In this document: positions 52,472-63,794 of the stretch, one piece after another | How positions within the stretch are numbered: the stretch's first letter is position 1 | Layout: every line of letters begins with the position of its first letter | Assembly (NCBI RefSeq): GCF_000424685.1 | Contig: NZ_AUKJ01000016.1 | Location: forward strand, 310,001 to 374,000 | Direction of reading: 5' to 3' | Length of the DNA stretch: 64,000 nt | Source of the DNA: Methylococcus capsulatus str. Texas = ATCC 19069 | Lineage (GTDB): Bacteria > Pseudomonadota > Gammaproteobacteria > Methylococcales > Methylococcaceae | The notes under the pieces: model-generated | The model's input: the letters and a program-made list of their open reading frames with translations, nothing else | Database searches by the model: none | Told to the model about the DNA's origin: nothing | Program-made: the position numbers and the translations under genes

Positions 52472-55400
52472 TCAGTGAGGCGCGGCTGCACCGGTTCGGG
52501 TTTGCTGCATCTTCTCCAGCGCTTTGCGGTAGTCCACTGGCATGACTTTGACGAACTTGGCAGCATAGCAACCCCAGTCGTCCAGAATCAGGCGGGCACG
52601 GCCGCTGCCGGTATAGCGCAGGTGTTTTTCGATCAGAAAACGCAGGCGTCGCATGTCGTTGCGGGTCATGTCGCGCATGATGTCGACCATGCCGTGGGTC
52701 TCGAGATCCCCGCCCTGGTGCTCGAAGTGTTCCAGCGCGTCGTCCTCCGCAGGTACCGGCTCGAGCTCGACCATGGACAGGTTGCAGCGCCGTTCGAAAT
52801 CACCGGATTCGTCCAGGACATAGGCGACACCGCCGGACATGCCGGCCGCGAAGTTGCGCCCGGTCGCGCCCAGTACCACCACTACGCCCCCGGTCATGTA
52901 TTCACAGCCGTGATCGCCCACACCCTCCACCACGGCGATTGCGCCGGAATTGCGGACTGCGAAGCGCTCACCGGCGACGCCGCGGAAATAACATTCGCCG
53001 CTGATGGCGCCGTAGAGGACGGTGTTGCCGACGATGATGTTCTGCTCCGGCGTGATCGGACAATCGGCTGGCGGATAGATCGCCAGGCGGCCGCCGGAGA
53101 GTCCCTTGCCGACATAGTCGTTGGCCTCGCCTTCCAGTTCCAGCGTCACGCCGGCCGCCAGGAAGGCGCCGAAGCTCTGGCCGGCGGTGCCATGGGCCTT
53201 GATGTGGATGGTGTCATCCGGCAGTCCGGCGTGTCCATAGCGCTTGGCGATCTCGCCCGAGAGCATGGCGCCCACGGTCCGGTTGTAGTTGCGGATGTCG
53301 ATGTCGATGTGGACCGGCTTCTTGTCTTCCAGTGCATGTCGGGCGAACTCGATCAGCTTGCGGTCGAGCGCCTTGTCCAGCCCGTGGTCCTGCGTTTCGC
53401 AATTGAAGATGGCGACACCCGGCCCGGCTTCGGGTTTGTACAGAATCTTCGAGAGGTCGATGCGGGACGCTTTCCAATGGTCGATGGCCTTGCGCATGTC
53501 GAGTAGGTCGGAGCGGCCGACCATCTCCTCGTAGCGCCGGAAACCGAGCCGGGCCATGAGTTGGCGTACTTCCTCGGCGACGAAGAAGAAATAGTTCACT
53601 ACGTGTTCGGGCTGGCCGGTGAAACGCTTGCGCAGCTCCGGATCCTGTGTCGCCACGCCTACCGGGCAGGTGTTCAGATGGCATTTGCGCATCATGATGC
53701 AGCCCTCGACGATAAGGGGGGCGGTAGCGAAACCGACCTCGTCCGCGCCGAGCAGGGCCGCGATCACCACGTCTCGACCGGTCCGCATGCCGCCGTCGGC
53801 CTGGACGCAGATGCGTCCGCGCAGACGGTTCAGCACCAGGGTCTGGTGGGTCTCGGCCAGGCCGATTTCCCAAGGCAGCCCCGCGTGCTTGATCGAGGTG
53901 ATCGGGCTGGCGCCCGTGCCGCCGTCGTAGCCGGAAATGGTGACATGGTCGGCATGGGCCTTGGCGACGCCTGCCGCTACCGTGCCGACACCCACTTCCG
54001 ACACCAATTTGACGCTGATGCGGGCCGCGGGATTGACATTCTTCAGGTCGTGAATCAGTTGTGCCAGGTCTTCGATCGAATAGATGTCGTGATGTGGCGG
54101 CGGCGAGATCAGACCAACGCCGGGAGTCGAATGACGCACCTTGGCGATGACCGCATCGACCTTGTGGCCGGGCAGCTGGCCACCTTCGCCCGGCTTGGCG
54201 CCCTGGGATATCTTGATCTGGATGTCGTCGGCGTTGACCAGGTACTCCGCCGTGACCCCGAAACGGCCGGATGCGACCTGCTTGATCGCCGATCGCAGGG
54301 AATCGCCGTTCGCCAAAGGCACGAAACGCTCCGGCAGCTCCCCGCCTTCGCCGGTATTCGACTTGCCGCCGATCCGGTTCATGGCGATCGCCAGGGTGGT
54401 GTGGGCCTCGTACGAGATCGATCCGAACGACATGGCGCCGGTGGCGAAGCGTTTGACGATTTCCCGGGCCGGCTCGACTTCGTCCAGTGGCACGGGTTCG
54501 ACCGCGAAGCGGAAATCCATCAGGCCGCGCAGGGTCAACAGCTGCTCGTTCTGCTCGTTGATCAGCCGGGCATACTCGGCGTAGGTCGCCGGGTCGTTGG
54601 CGCGGGTGGCGTGTTGCAGCTTGGCGATGGTTTCCGGGGTCCACATGTGGCCCTCGCCGCGCAGCCGGTAGGCGTATTCGCCGCCGACGTCCAGCGCATT
54701 GCGGTAGAGCGGCGCATTACCGAAAGCCAGGCGATGACGGCGCACGGTTTCCTCCGCAACCTCCCTGAGCTCGATACCGCCCGTCGTGCATTCGGTTCCA
54801 TGGAAATAACGGTCGAGCAAGTTCTCGCCCAGTCCGACGGCGTTGAAGATCTGCGCCCCGCAATAAGACTGGTAGGTGGAGATGCCCATTTTCGACATGA
54901 TTTTGAGCAGCGCTTTGCCGATCGCCTTGATGTAACGCTTGTGGGCCTCGTCTTCGCTGATCTTTTCCGGCAGCGAGCCGAGCAGGTCGGATAGGGTATC
55001 GAAGGCTAGGTACGGGTTGACGGCCTCGGCGCCGTAACCAGCCAGGAGAGCGAAATGATGCACTTCGCGGGCTTCCCCGGTTTCCACCACCAAACCCGAA
55101 TGCGTCCGAAGGCCGGCCCGGATCAGATGATGATGCACCGCCGAGGTGGCGAGGAGTGCCGGAATGGCGATGTGACCGGCGTCCATGCTCCGGTCCGACA
55201 GGATCAGGATGTTGTTGCCCTCCAGCACGGCCTGTTCCGCGCGTTTGCACAGCGCCTCGAGCGCCGGCTCCATGCCCGGGGCTCCGGCATCGGCCGGGAA
55301 GCAGATGCTCAGGGTCTTGGTCTTGAAAGCTCCCTGGGTGCGTGCCTCGATGCGGCGGATCTTTTCCAGGTCGCCGTTGCTGAGGATCGGCTGGTGCACC

Positions 55401-57100
55401 TCGAGCCGTTTGTTGTTGCCGCCGTTGTCCAGCGCCAGCAGGTTGGGACGTGGACCGATGTGGGACACCAGCGACATCACCAGTTCCTCGCGGATGGGAT
55501 CGATCGCCGGATTGGTGACCTGAGCGAAACCTTGCTTGAAGTAGTCGTACAGCATCCGCGGCCGGTCCGACAGAACCGCGAGGGCGGCATCTGTGCCCAT
55601 GGATCCGACCGGTTCCTGGCCGCTCAGGGCGATCGGCTTGAAAAAGACCTTGATGTCCTCCTGGGTGTAGCCGAAGGCCTGCTGACGGTCGAGCAGGGTG
55701 GCATGATCCGGTGCCATGGCGGCCACTTCGGTCGGCAGGTTCTGGACGTTGATTTGAGTCTTGTCCAGCCACTCCTGATAAGGGTGGCGACCGGCCAATT
55801 CATCCTTGATCTCCTGATCCTCGATGATGCGTCCCTGCTCCAGGTCGATCAGGAACATCTTTCCCGGCTGCAGTCGCCACTTCTTGACGATTTTGTGCTG
55901 CGGGACGTTCAGGACGCCCATTTCCGAACCCATGATGACATAGTCGTCATCGGTGATCAGATAGCGGGCGGGCCGCAGGCCGTTGCGGTCGAGGGTGGCG
56001 CCGATCTGGCGGCCGTCGGTGAAAGCCACGGCGGCGGGGCCGTCCCAGGGTTCCATCAGCGCCGAGTAATACTCGTAGAATGCCCGCCGCTTGGCATCCA
56101 TCAGGGGATTGCCGGCCCAGGCCTCCGGAATCAGCAGCATCATGGCATGGACCAACGAATAGCCGCTGGCGACCAGCAGCTCGAGGGCGTTGTCGAAGCA
56201 GGCCGAATCGGACTGACCTTCCGCGATCAGGGGCCAGATCTTGTCCAGGTCCTCCCCCAGGAGTTCGGACTTCATCGACTGGCGGCGCGCCGCCATCCAG
56301 TTGATGTTGCCGCGGATGGTGTTGATTTCGCCGTTGTGGGCGATCATCCGGAACGGGTGGGCCAGATCCCAGGTCGGGAAGGTGTTGGTCGAGAAGCGCT
56401 GATGGACCAGCGCCAGGGCGGAGACAAGGCTCTCGTCGCGGAGGTCGAGGTAGTAGGACCCCACCTGGTCCGCCAGCAGCATCCCTTTATAGACGATGGT
56501 GCGCGACGACAGCGACGGCAGATAGAACATCCCGTCGCCGGCGAGTTGACCATCGCGGATGGCATTTTCGGCCTGCTTGCGGATGACGAACAGCTTGCGC
56601 TCGAAGGCATTCTGGTCGGCGCAGCCGGTGCCGCGGCCGATGAATACCTGGCGTATGAAAGGTTCCACGGCTTTGACCGTTTCGCCGATGCCGGTGTTGT
56701 CCACGGGGACATCGCGCCAGCCGAGCACTGTCTGCCCTTCGGCGATCACATACTGAGTCAGAATTTCCTCGCAGCTGCGCCGCTTCTGTGCGTCACGCGG
56801 CAGAAACAGCATGCCGACCCCGTAGTGGCCGGCTTCGGGAAGCGTGATGCCGAGTTTCGCGCACTCCTTGCGCAGAAATGCATCGGGCAGTTGGAGCAGG
56901 ATGCCGGCGCCGTCGCCTGCCAGAGGATCGGCCCCCACCGCGCCGCGATGCGTCAGATTCTTCAGTATTTCCAGCCCCTGCAGAATGATGTCATGGCTCT
57001 TTTTGCCCTTGATGTGGGCGATGAAGCCGACGCCGCAAGCGTCGTGTTCGTGACGTGGATCGTACAGACCCTGCTTGTGGGGCAAAGTATGGTGGCTCAT
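52472..57100 (-). CDS. gltB: Glutamate synthase large subunit
   Basis: 1542 aa. Ntn amidotransferase whose short propeptide is cut before Cys22 ([13 protein letters not shown]); glutamine ammonia is channelled to the FMN synthase site making glutamate from 2-oxoglutarate. The [3Fe-4S] motif CX5CX4C ([15 protein letters not shown]) and the C-terminal gltB domain ([18 protein letters not shown]) are intact. The ATG at 57100 has AGAGGT upstream; an in-frame ATG 11 codons upstream is less likely. With gltD this forms the GOGAT operon. Confidence 0.97.
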   Translation of the reverse strand: MSHHTLPHKQGLYDPRHEHDACGVGFIAHIKGKKSHDIILQGLEILKNLTHRGAVGADPLAGDGAGILLQLPDAFLRKECAKLGITLPEAGHYGVGMLFLPRDAQKRRSCEEILTQYVIAEGQTVLGWRDVPVDNTGIGETVKAVEPFIRQVFIGRGTGCADQNAFERKLFVIRKQAENAIRDGQLAGDGMFYLPSLSSRTIVYKGMLLADQVGSYYLDLRDESLVSALALVHQRFSTNTFPTWDLAHPFRMIAHNGEINTIRGNINWMAARRQSMKSELLGEDLDKIWPLIAEGQSDSACFDNALELLVASGYSLVHAMMLLIPEAWAGNPLMDAKRRAFYEYYSALMEPWDGPAAVAFTDGRQIGATLDRNGLRPARYLITDDDYVIMGSEMGVLNVPQHKIVKKWRLQPGKMFLIDLEQGRIIEDQEIKDELAGRHPYQEWLDKTQINVQNLPTEVAAMAPDHATLLDRQQAFGYTQEDIKVFFKPIALSGQEPVGSMGTDAALAVLSDRPRMLYDYFKQGFAQVTNPAIDPIREELVMSLVSHIGPRPNLLALDNGGNNKRLEVHQPILSNGDLEKIRRIEARTQGAFKTKTLSICFPADAGAPGMEPALEALCKRAEQAVLEGNNILILSDRSMDAGHIAIPALLATSAVHHHLIRAGLRTHSGLVVETGEAREVHHFALLAGYGAEAVNPYLAFDTLSDLLGSLPEKISEDEAHKRYIKAIGKALLKIMSKMGISTYQSYCGAQIFNAVGLGENLLDRYFHGTECTTGGIELREVAEETVRRHRLAFGNAPLYRNALDVGGEYAYRLRGEGHMWTPETIAKLQHATRANDPATYAEYARLINEQNEQLLTLRGLMDFRFAVEPVPLDEVEPAREIVKRFATGAMSFGSISYEAHTTLAIAMNRIGGKSNTGEGGELPERFVPLANGDSLRSAIKQVASGRFGVTAEYLVNADDIQIKISQGAKPGEGGQLPGHKVDAVIAKVRHSTPGVGLISPPPHHDIYSIEDLAQLIHDLKNVNPAARISVKLVSEVGVGTVAAGVAKAHADHVTISGYDGGTGASPITSIKHAGLPWEIGLAETHQTLVLNRLRGRICVQADGGMRTGRDVVIAALLGADEVGFATAPLIVEGCIMMRKCHLNTCPVGVATQDPELRKRFTGQPEHVVNYFFFVAEEVRQLMARLGFRRYEEMVGRSDLLDMRKAIDHWKASRIDLSKILYKPEAGPGVAIFNCETQDHGLDKALDRKLIEFARHALEDKKPVHIDIDIRNYNRTVGAMLSGEIAKRYGHAGLPDDTIHIKAHGTAGQSFGAFLAAGVTLELEGEANDYVGKGLSGGRLAIYPPADCPITPEQNIIVGNTVLYGAISGECYFRGVAGERFAVRNSGAIAVVEGVGDHGCEYMTGGVVVVLGATGRNFAAGMSGGVAYVLDESGDFERRCNLSMVELEPVPAEDDALEHFEHQGGDLETHGMVDIMRDMTRNDMRRLRFLIEKHLRYTGSGRARLILDDWGCYAAKFVKVMPVDYRKALEKMQQTRTGAAAPH

Positions 57101-57289
57101 TGGGGTTACCTCTTGAGGATCGCGCCGGGTCAACGAGCGAACGCGTCTGGATTGGCGCCCCGCCCGTTCCGATACGTGACTTCGTCCGCTACGGCACGGC
57201 CGCGGTCTGCTCGGACTCGGTGATCGATGGAGCCGGACGGGTTCATGGCATTCGGGGGCGTGGGTCGGCCCGCAAAAAAATGGCTGGAC

Positions 57290-57318
57290 ACTATAGGGAA
57301 TCGAACATGTATTTGCAA
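57290..57318 (-). promoter_or_regulatory. Putative gltB promoter
   Basis: On the minus strand TTGCAA (57313-57318) and TATAGT (57290-57295) are separated by 17 bp. This would give a 5' leader of about 180 nt before the gltB ATG. Confidence 0.5.
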
Positions 57319-57348
57319 CACGCCCGGTTTGCCACGCGGTAGGGACAG

Positions 57349-57377
57349 TTGTTCAGGGGCTGTGAAAGGGGTATAGT
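57349..57377 (+). promoter_or_regulatory. Putative rpsF promoter
   Basis: TTGTTC (57349-57354) and TATAGT (57372-57377) with a 17-bp spacer, about 90 nt before the rpsF start. Its -10 matches the divergent gltB -10 exactly. Confidence 0.5.
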
Positions 57378-57414
57378 GCACCATTTTTTGGTGGGGCATA
57401 GACCCCTTCTCCTT

Positions 57415-57438
57415 GCTTTACCGCGTGTGGCGGGAAGC
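57415..57438 (+). promoter_or_regulatory. Candidate S6:S18-binding leader hairpin of rpsF
   Basis: Nested stems GCTT/AAGC and CCGC/GCGG (57415-57438) with a TA and a G bulge and a GTGTG loop place a CCG triplet beside the bulge. Leader hairpins with a CCG element that bind the S6:S18 complex are known for rpsF in several bacteria, allowing autoregulation. Match is by position and general form only. Confidence 0.4.
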
Positions 57439-57464
57439 TGACTCAATCCGAAAGGAGCATCAAC

Positions 57465-57875
57465 GTGCGACATTACGAGATAGTGTTCATGGTCCATCCG
57501 GACCAGAGCGGGCAGGTGCCGGCGATGATCGAACGGTATCGTTCCATCATCGAGGGTGCGGCAGGCCGAATCCATCGCCTGGAAGACTGGGGCCGTCGTC
57601 AGTTGGCCTATCCCATCGCCAAGCTGCACAAGGCGCATTACGTGTTGATGAACATCGAGTGTGATCAGGCGACCCTGGAGGAGCTGGAAAGCGGTTTCCG
57701 GTTCAACGATGCGGTCCTGCGCAGCCTGACGATCAGGCGCGACGAGGCGGTGACCGAGCCGTCCGCACTGGCGAGGTCCGGCAGCGACGCCGAGACCGAC
57801 CGCGCGCCGGCGGACGAGGGAAGTGTGGAAGCCGCCGGCGCCGAGCCGGGTAGCGAGGCGGAAGCGGAGGCTTGA
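57465..57875 (+). CDS. rpsF: 30S ribosomal protein S6
   Basis: 136 aa; starts with GTG after a strong AAAGGAG site. The RNA-binding core runs from [20 protein letters not shown] to about residue 100 ([15 protein letters not shown]), followed by an acidic Ala/Glu-rich tail that is common in S6 and can be glutamylated in some bacteria. Leads the rpsF-rpsR-DUF2232-rplI operon. Confidence 0.97.
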   Translation: MRHYEIVFMVHPDQSGQVPAMIERYRSIIEGAAGRIHRLEDWGRRQLAYPIAKLHKAHYVLMNIECDQATLEELESGFRFNDAVLRSLTIRRDEAVTEPSALARSGSDAETDRAPADEGSVEAAGAEPGSEAEAEA

Positions 57876-57931
57876 AGCCTTGCTGGCCGATCCAAGAAAC
57901 ATTATCGCCGATCAGATTCTGGAGTTCACCG

Positions 57932-58162
57932 ATGGTTCGTCAATTCAAACGTAGAAGGTACTGTCGCTTCACCGCGGAAGACGTCAAGGAAATCGATTAC
58001 AAGGACTTGGACACCCTGCGGGAATATGTGTCGGAGACGGGAAAGATCGTTCCCAGCCGCATCACCGGGACCAGTGCGAAGTATCAGCGTCAGCTGGCCA
58101 CGGCCATCAAGCGCGCGCGCTTCCTCGCGCTGCTGCCGTTCTGCGACGCGCACGAGCAATAA
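57932..58162 (+). CDS. rpsR: 30S ribosomal protein S18
   Basis: 76 aa, typical length. [20 protein letters not shown] opens the protein; [20 protein letters not shown] is the rRNA-binding core. ATG at 57932 preceded by GGAG. Pairs with S6 in the ribosome platform. Confidence 0.98.
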   Translation: MVRQFKRRRYCRFTAEDVKEIDYKDLDTLREYVSETGKIVPSRITGTSAKYQRQLATAIKRARFLALLPFCDAHEQ

Positions 58163-58198
58163 GCGCGGGCCCGTTTGCGCGGAAGGGCTTGAAGATTC

Positions 58199-59104
58199 GT
58201 GAAGGGGCTCGCGGCCTTCGTCATGAAGGAACGATGGCAGGCGGTGTTGGTCATCGCAGGCTTCGTTTGTCTCTCGTTCATGATACCGCTGGTCGGTTTG
58301 CTGAGTTCCGCGGCTTTGGGGCTCGTGGTGCTGCGGCAGGGCTTGCCGGCCGCCGCCACGGTGCTGGCTCTGTCCGCGGCGGCGGTCGCCGTGTTTGGCG
58401 GTGTGGTTCTGGGCAGTGTGGCGGCCCCCTTGATCTATGCGCTGCTGCTCTGGTTTCCGACGGCCGTGGCGGCATGGGTGCTGCGGATTTCCCGCCGGAT
58501 CGAGTGGGCCCTGGCATCCGTCGTCGTGCCCGCGTTGATGGCGGTGCTGGCGGTTTACGGTTTGATCGGTGATCCATCGGAGTTCTGGAACGAAAAGCTC
58601 ATCCGGCTGGTTCAGCCGCTGCTGGATCAGGCGCCCGACGGTCTCGACGCGGACGGCGCGCGGTTCGGTCTGCGTGTGGCGGCCCATTATGCAACGGGAT
58701 TCGTGAGTGCCGGTTCCGCCCTGAGCGTTTTCTTGACGCTGATGTTGGCGCGGTGGTGGCAATCTCTGCTCTACAACCCCGGCGGGTTCCGCGCCGAGTT
58801 TGTCGAGCTGCGGCCCGCACCGGCGTTTGCGTATGCCGCGTTGGCCTGTATTGGTGGCGCCATGTCGTTGCCGGCCGTGGCCGAATTGCTGTGGAATCTC
58901 GGTCTCGTGTTTTTCGTGCTGTACCTCATGGTGGGAGTCGCCGTGATCCATGTGCTGTTGTCCCGTCGTTCTGCGGGTAAGTTCTGGTTGGCCGGCTTCT
59001 ATCTATTGTTGTTCGTGATTCCTCAGGTCGCCCTTCCCGTGGCGCTCATGGGGTTCACGGATGTCTGGATGGACTGGCGCCACAGGCGTGCAGCGGGCGT
59101 CTGA
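58199..59104 (+). CDS. DUF2232 integral membrane protein
   Basis: 301 aa, about eight hydrophobic helices and no enzymatic motif; related to the YybS-type DUF2232 family of unknown function. The GTG start at 58199 is used; an ATG at 58223 is possible. Placement between rpsR and rplI is recurrent in gammaproteobacteria and other proteobacteria, so linkage to translation is by operon only. rplI starts 56 nt later. Confidence 0.82.
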   Translation: MKGLAAFVMKERWQAVLVIAGFVCLSFMIPLVGLLSSAALGLVVLRQGLPAAATVLALSAAAVAVFGGVVLGSVAAPLIYALLLWFPTAVAAWVLRISRRIEWALASVVVPALMAVLAVYGLIGDPSEFWNEKLIRLVQPLLDQAPDGLDADGARFGLRVAAHYATGFVSAGSALSVFLTLMLARWWQSLLYNPGGFRAEFVELRPAPAFAYAALACIGGAMSLPAVAELLWNLGLVFFVLYLMVGVAVIHVLLSRRSAGKFWLAGFYLLLFVIPQVALPVALMGFTDVWMDWRHRRAAGV

Positions 59105-59160
59105 AACGCCTGGGCAGAAACAGTTTATTTCTTAAATCGGTTTGTTCGAGGTCTTGGAAG

Positions 59161-59607
59161 ATGGATGTGATTCTTCTCGAAAAGGTGCCGAATCTCGGCA
59201 GCCTGGGTGACAAAGTCTCGGTGCGTCCGGGATATGGCCGTAATTTCCTCATTCCAAAAGGAAAGGCCGTTGCCGCGACGGCGGCCAAGCTGGCGGAGTT
59301 CGAGCAGCGGCGGGCAGAGCTGGAGAAAAAGGCGTCCGAAGAGTTGGCCGCGGCACAGGCCCGCGCCGAAGCCGTGGCACGGCTGAACGTATCGATCGCC
59401 CAAAAGGCCGGCGAGGAAGGCAAGCTGTATGGCTCGGTCGGCACCAAAGATATTGCCGAAGCCGTGACTGCGGCCGGGGTGCCAGTGGAACGGCACGAAG
59501 TGCGGCTGCCTCATGGCCCGATCCGGCTCGCCGGGGACTATGAAATCACGTTGCACTTGCATAGCGACGTCAATGCGACGCTGAACCTGAAAGTCATCGG
59601 CGAGTGA
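59161..59607 (+). CDS. rplI: 50S ribosomal protein L9
   Basis: 148 aa. N-terminal rRNA-binding domain [19 protein letters not shown] with the conserved [14 protein letters not shown], a long connecting helix (about 40-75) and the C-terminal domain ending LNLKVIGE. Normal length. Last ribosomal gene of the operon. Confidence 0.98.
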   Translation: MDVILLEKVPNLGSLGDKVSVRPGYGRNFLIPKGKAVAATAAKLAEFEQRRAELEKKASEELAAAQARAEAVARLNVSIAQKAGEEGKLYGSVGTKDIAEAVTAAGVPVERHEVRLPHGPIRLAGDYEITLHLHSDVNATLNLKVIGE

Positions 59608-59635
59608 TCCGAACCCTGGCGCCAGAGGGCGGAGC

Positions 59636-60913
59636 GTGAGGTCCGTTTATACGAGCCTGTTTTACGCGTCCCTCCCTTGGGTGCTAGCGCGCCTGTTATG
59701 GCGCAGCCGGGCGAATCCGGCTTACCGGCACCGGATTGCCGAGCGGTTTGGATTCTATTCCGGCCCGCCCAAGCCGGTGGATATCTGGATTCATGCGGTT
59801 TCCGTGGGCGAAGCGGAAGCCGCATTTTCATTGATCGCCGCCCTCAGGCGGCACGCGCGGGCTTCCATTCTCGTCACGACCACCACACCGACCGGGTCGG
59901 CGCGGGTGCGCAAGGTGCTTGGCGACACGGTCGAGCACGTTTTTCTGCCGTATGATTTGCCCGATGGCGTCGGTCGTTTTCTGGGGCATTTCTCTCCCCG
60001 TGCGGCCGTCATCATGGAGACGGAAATCTGGCCCAATTTGTTCACCGCCTGCCGGAAGCGCGGAGTCCCGCTTCTCATCGCCAACGCCCGTTTATCGGAT
60101 CGCTCGGCCCGGCGCTATGCTTGGATCCGCGGTACTCTGAGGCGCCTTCTGGCCGGCGTCGACATTGCCGCGCAGACCGAGGCCGACGCGCGGCGTTTCG
60201 TCACCATCGGCGCGGATCCTGCGACCGTCACCGTCACTGGCAATCTCAAATTCGATACCGAACCGGACGCTTCGGTCACCGCGGTCGGCGCGGCTCTCAG
60301 GCGGTCCTTGTTCCAGGAGCGGCCGGTTTGGCTGGCAGCGAGTACGCATAGGGGGGAGGAAAAGGCGGTGCTGGAGGCTTTCGCCCGCCTCCGTTCCCGG
60401 CATCCCGAGCTGCTGCTGGTGATCGCGCCCCGTCATCCCGAGCGTTTCGAAGAAGTCGCGCGGCTGGCCGTAGAGGCCGGTCACCGTGTCGCCCGGCAGA
60501 CGCAAGCGGAGGGGGGCGTGGCCGGGACGTTCGACGTTTTCCTGCTCGACACGCTGGGGGACCTCATGCGCTTCTATGTCGCCAGTGATATCGCATTCGT
60601 CGGAGGGAGCCTGGTCGACATCGGCGGCCACAACGTGGTCGAGCCCGCTTTGGCGGAGACCGCCATCGTGTTCGGGCCATTCACGCGGAATTTCCAGCAG
60701 ATATGTGATGATCTCGAAAGGAAGGGGGCTGCCGTTCGGGTCCGCGATACCGGAGAACTGGCAGCCGCGGTCGACCGGCTGGTGGCGGATGAGGGCAGGC
60801 GCGGTGACATGGTGCAGCAGGCCCTTGCCTTCGTAAGGCGCAACCGGGGGGCTGCGGAGCGGCATTGGCGACTTCTCGTCCGTCATTTGGGAGACTCTTT
60901 CCAGGCGCATTGA
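59636..60913 (+). CDS. waaA: 3-deoxy-D-manno-octulosonic acid (Kdo) transferase
   Basis: 425 aa GT30 glycosyltransferase adding Kdo to the lipid A precursor at the inner membrane. N-terminal hydrophobic anchor; HAVSVGEAEAAFSLIAAL (catalytic Glu region), NARLSDRSARRYAW, and the C-terminal donor site FVGGSLVDIGGHNVVEPA. GTG start at 59636 with GGAG upstream. Downstream manC starts 20 nt after its stop. Confidence 0.94.
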   Translation: MRSVYTSLFYASLPWVLARLLWRSRANPAYRHRIAERFGFYSGPPKPVDIWIHAVSVGEAEAAFSLIAALRRHARASILVTTTTPTGSARVRKVLGDTVEHVFLPYDLPDGVGRFLGHFSPRAAVIMETEIWPNLFTACRKRGVPLLIANARLSDRSARRYAWIRGTLRRLLAGVDIAAQTEADARRFVTIGADPATVTVTGNLKFDTEPDASVTAVGAALRRSLFQERPVWLAASTHRGEEKAVLEAFARLRSRHPELLLVIAPRHPERFEEVARLAVEAGHRVARQTQAEGGVAGTFDVFLLDTLGDLMRFYVASDIAFVGGSLVDIGGHNVVEPALAETAIVFGPFTRNFQQICDDLERKGAAVRVRDTGELAAAVDRLVADEGRRGDMVQQALAFVRRNRGAAERHWRLLVRHLGDSFQAH

Positions 60914-60933
60914 TTTTTTCGGAGGTACGCACC

Positions 60934-62391
60934 ATGAGTAGCGTAACGGTCAAGCCGCTCATTCTCTCGGGGGGAGTGGGCTCCCGTCTCTGGCCGCATT
61001 CGCGCGAGGCCTATCCCAAGCAGTTCCTTCCGCTGTTGGGCGAACGCACCTTGTTTCAGGAAACCACCGGGCGTATCGGGGGGATGGCAGAGTCGCGCTT
61101 CGACATCCACTCGCCCCTGATCGTGTGCAATGAACAGCATCGTTTCCTGGTGGCCGAGCAGCTTCGGCAGATGGGGTACGACGATGCCGACATCCTCCTC
61201 GAACCGAGCGGCCGCAACACGGCTCCCGCGTTGACGATCGCGGCGCTGCATGTAAGTGAGCGGATCGGGGGCGACTGCATTCTGGCGGTCATGCCGGCGG
61301 ATCATCACATCGCCGACGTGGAAGGTTTCCGTGCCGGTCTGGCGCGGGCGCTGGGGGTTGCTGGGCGCGGGCTGATCGGGACCTTCGGTATCGTGCCGGA
61401 CCGGCCGGAGACGGGTTACGGCTACATTCGCAAAGGAAGATCGCTGGAGGATGGCACGGTTTTCGAGCTGGAAGCCTTCGTGGAAAAACCGGATGCCGAA
61501 ACTGCCGCGCAGTATCTGAGTTCCGGCGACTACCTCTGGAACAGCGGGCTGTTCGTGCTACGGGCCAATGTCTGGTTGGAGCGGATCGGTTCGCATCGGC
61601 CCGACATCCTGGAGTCCTGTTCCGCAGCCTATGAAAAAGCCACCGCAGACGGCAATTTCATCCGGGTTGACCGGACCGATTTCCTGCGTTGCCCGTCCGA
61701 TTCCATCGACTACGCCGTGATGGAAAAGCTCAATGGCACGGGCCAGGCGGTCGTCATACCGCTCGACGTGGGCTGGTGTGATCTGGGTTCCTGGGCATCG
61801 CTGTCTGAAGTCAAGCCGCGGGACGAGCACGGCAACGTCGTGGAAGGTGACGTCTATGCGCGCGATACCAGGAATTCGCTGCTGTATGCGGACAGCCGGT
61901 TCCTCGCGGCCATCGGCGTGGACGATTTGCTGGTGGTGGACACGGCGGACGCGGTGCTGGTCGCGCACAAGTCGAAGGCTCAGGACATCAAGCAGATCGC
62001 CGAACATCTCGAAGCGGCGAACCGTACCGAGCACAAGGTCCATCGCCGGGTGCACCGGCCGTGGGGAACCTACGAGTCGATCGACACCGGCCAGCGTTAC
62101 CAGGTCAAGCGGATCACGGTGACGCCAGGCGCCGCCCTTTCGCTGCAGATGCATCACCATCGAGCCGAGCACTGGATCGTCGTGCGGGGTACCGCCCGGG
62201 TCGTCCGCGGCGAAGAATCATTCCTGCTGACGGAAAACCAGTCCACTTACATTCCCATCGGGGTCCATCATCGCCTGGAAAATCCAGGAACCATTCCGTT
62301 GGAAATCATCGAGGTGCAATCAGGCAGTTACCTCGGGGAAGACGACATCGTCCGCTTCCAGGACCACTATCATCGTACCAAAGAAGGCTAG
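60934..62391 (+). CDS. manC: Bifunctional mannose-1-phosphate guanylyltransferase / mannose-6-phosphate isomerase
   Basis: 485 aa. N-terminal nucleotidyltransferase with LSGGVGSRLWPHSREAYPKQ and TGYGYIRKG, FVEKPD; C-terminal cupin isomerase with HHHRAEHWIVVRGTARV. Makes GDP-mannose for LPS or exopolysaccharide. ATG at 60934 has GGAGG at ideal spacing. Also called AlgA/XanB type; the polysaccharide served is unknown. Confidence 0.92.
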   Translation: MSSVTVKPLILSGGVGSRLWPHSREAYPKQFLPLLGERTLFQETTGRIGGMAESRFDIHSPLIVCNEQHRFLVAEQLRQMGYDDADILLEPSGRNTAPALTIAALHVSERIGGDCILAVMPADHHIADVEGFRAGLARALGVAGRGLIGTFGIVPDRPETGYGYIRKGRSLEDGTVFELEAFVEKPDAETAAQYLSSGDYLWNSGLFVLRANVWLERIGSHRPDILESCSAAYEKATADGNFIRVDRTDFLRCPSDSIDYAVMEKLNGTGQAVVIPLDVGWCDLGSWASLSEVKPRDEHGNVVEGDVYARDTRNSLLYADSRFLAAIGVDDLLVVDTADAVLVAHKSKAQDIKQIAEHLEAANRTEHKVHRRVHRPWGTYESIDTGQRYQVKRITVTPGAALSLQMHHHRAEHWIVVRGTARVVRGEESFLLTENQSTYIPIGVHHRLENPGTIPLEIIEVQSGSYLGEDDIVRFQDHYHRTKEG

Positions 62392-62403
62392 GAACATTCC
62401 CAC

Positions 62404-63495
62404 ATGGCATTACACGTCGGCATCGTCGGTCTGCCCAACGTCGGCAAGTCCACGCTTTTCAACGCGCTCACCAAGGCCGCCATCGCGGCCGAAAATTATC
62501 CTTTCTGCACCATCGATCCCAACGTGGGTGTCGTGCCCGTTCCCGACCCGAGACTCGAGGTCCTGGCGGGAATCGTGAAACCCGAGCGCGTGGTTCCGAC
62601 GGCCATCGAGTTCGTCGACATCGCAGGACTGGTGGCCGGCGCATCAAAAGGGGAGGGTCTGGGCAACCAGTTTCTCGCCCACATCCGCGAAACCGATGCG
62701 ATCGCGCATGTCGTCCGCTGCTTCGAGAATGACGACATCGTGCATGTTGCCGGAAAGGTTGACCCCTTGTCCGACATCGAAGTGATCGGGGTGGAACTCA
62801 TCCTCGCCGACATGGCGACGGTAGAGAAAGCCCTCCAGCGTGCCCAGAAGGCCGCCAAGTCCGGGAACAAGGAAGAGATCGAGCGGGTACGCGTGCTGGA
62901 ACTCGTCGGCAAGGGTTTGAATTCGGGAACGCCGGTGCGGGCCATACCGCTGCCTCCGGAGGACGCGGCCCTGTTGCGCGAGCTGCATCTGCTCACCGCC
63001 AAGCCGACGATGTACATCGCCAACGTCCAGGAAGGCGGCTTCGACAACAACCCCCTCTTGGAGCAGGTCGAAGCCTTCGCACGCAACGAGGGTGCGGTGG
63101 TTGTGCCGGTCTGTGCCGCTTTCGAGGCCGAACTGTCCCAGCTCGAAGACGAAGACAAGGCGGATTTCCTGGCGGAGATCGGTTTTGAAGAGCCGGGGCT
63201 CAACCGGGTGGTGCGGGCGGCATACCGTCTGCTGAACCTGTTCACTTATTTCACCGCGGGTGTCAAGGAAGTCCGGGCTTGGACCATTCCCGCGGGCGCC
63301 ACCGCGCCCCAGGCGGCGGGTGTCATCCATAGCGATTTCGAAAAAGGTTTCATCCGCGCGGAAGTGATCGCCTACGAGGACTTCGTCGCCTGCCATGGCG
63401 AGCAGGGGGCCAAAGACGCCGGGAAATGGCGTTTGGAAGGCAAGGATTATGTCATGCGCGACGGAGACATCGTGCATTTCCGCTTCAATGTCTGA
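62404..63495 (+). CDS. ychF: Redox-regulated ATPase/GTPase YchF (OLA1 family)
   Basis: 363 aa TRAFAC P-loop protein that binds the ribosome and, unusually for its class, prefers ATP. G1 [15 protein letters not shown]3 [16 protein letters not shown], a coiled-coil insert (about 130-200) and a C-terminal TGS domain. Starts 12 nt after manC. Confidence 0.96.
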   Translation: MALHVGIVGLPNVGKSTLFNALTKAAIAAENYPFCTIDPNVGVVPVPDPRLEVLAGIVKPERVVPTAIEFVDIAGLVAGASKGEGLGNQFLAHIRETDAIAHVVRCFENDDIVHVAGKVDPLSDIEVIGVELILADMATVEKALQRAQKAAKSGNKEEIERVRVLELVGKGLNSGTPVRAIPLPPEDAALLRELHLLTAKPTMYIANVQEGGFDNNPLLEQVEAFARNEGAVVVPVCAAFEAELSQLEDEDKADFLAEIGFEEPGLNRVVRAAYRLLNLFTYFTAGVKEVRAWTIPAGATAPQAAGVIHSDFEKGFIRAEVIAYEDFVACHGEQGAKDAGKWRLEGKDYVMRDGDIVHFRFNV

Positions 63496-63583
63496 CCGCT
63501 TGCATGGGAGGCGAGGTCGGGGATGATCGCTTCGAGGGAGCCGGCGCCCTGCCACCGAGGTTCGGGCGTTTGCAATGGGAGAA

Positions 63584-63610
63584 GGGCTGTGGCGGCCCGG
63601 AAATTTTTTT
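63584..63610 (+). terminator. Probable terminator after ychF
   Basis: GGGCTG (63584-63589) pairs with CGGCCC (63593-63598, one G-T pair) around a 3-nt loop, then after five bases a seven-T run (63604-63610). It lies about 90 nt after the ychF stop. Confidence 0.5.
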
Positions 63611-63615
63611 AAAGT

Positions 63616-63629
63616 TTGATCCAGGTCAA
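63616..63629 (+). promoter_or_regulatory. FNR/Anr-type binding site
   Basis: TTGAT-CCAG-GTCAA matches the FNR-family consensus TTGAT-N4-ATCAA at nine of ten half-site positions. It lies 165 bp before the small membrane-protein gene and immediately after the ychF terminator, as expected for an activator site of a downstream operon. Confidence 0.55.
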
Positions 63630-63794
63630 CTATTGTTTTTCATTGTTTTGTAGGGGTAAACTTGCTGTCAATGAAGCGGTGCGCCGAGTTTGGTCCTGCT
63701 TCAGAGTGCAACAATCAATTATACGATGGGGAGGCGGACAGTCCTCGGGCTGAAAGCACAATCCCTGCAACATCGACAACGATAGGAGGATAGA

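Noticed and set aside
55055-57223. 722-residue plus-strand frame over gltB
   Set aside because: Antisense to glutamate synthase, no signal of its own and no ribosome-binding site.
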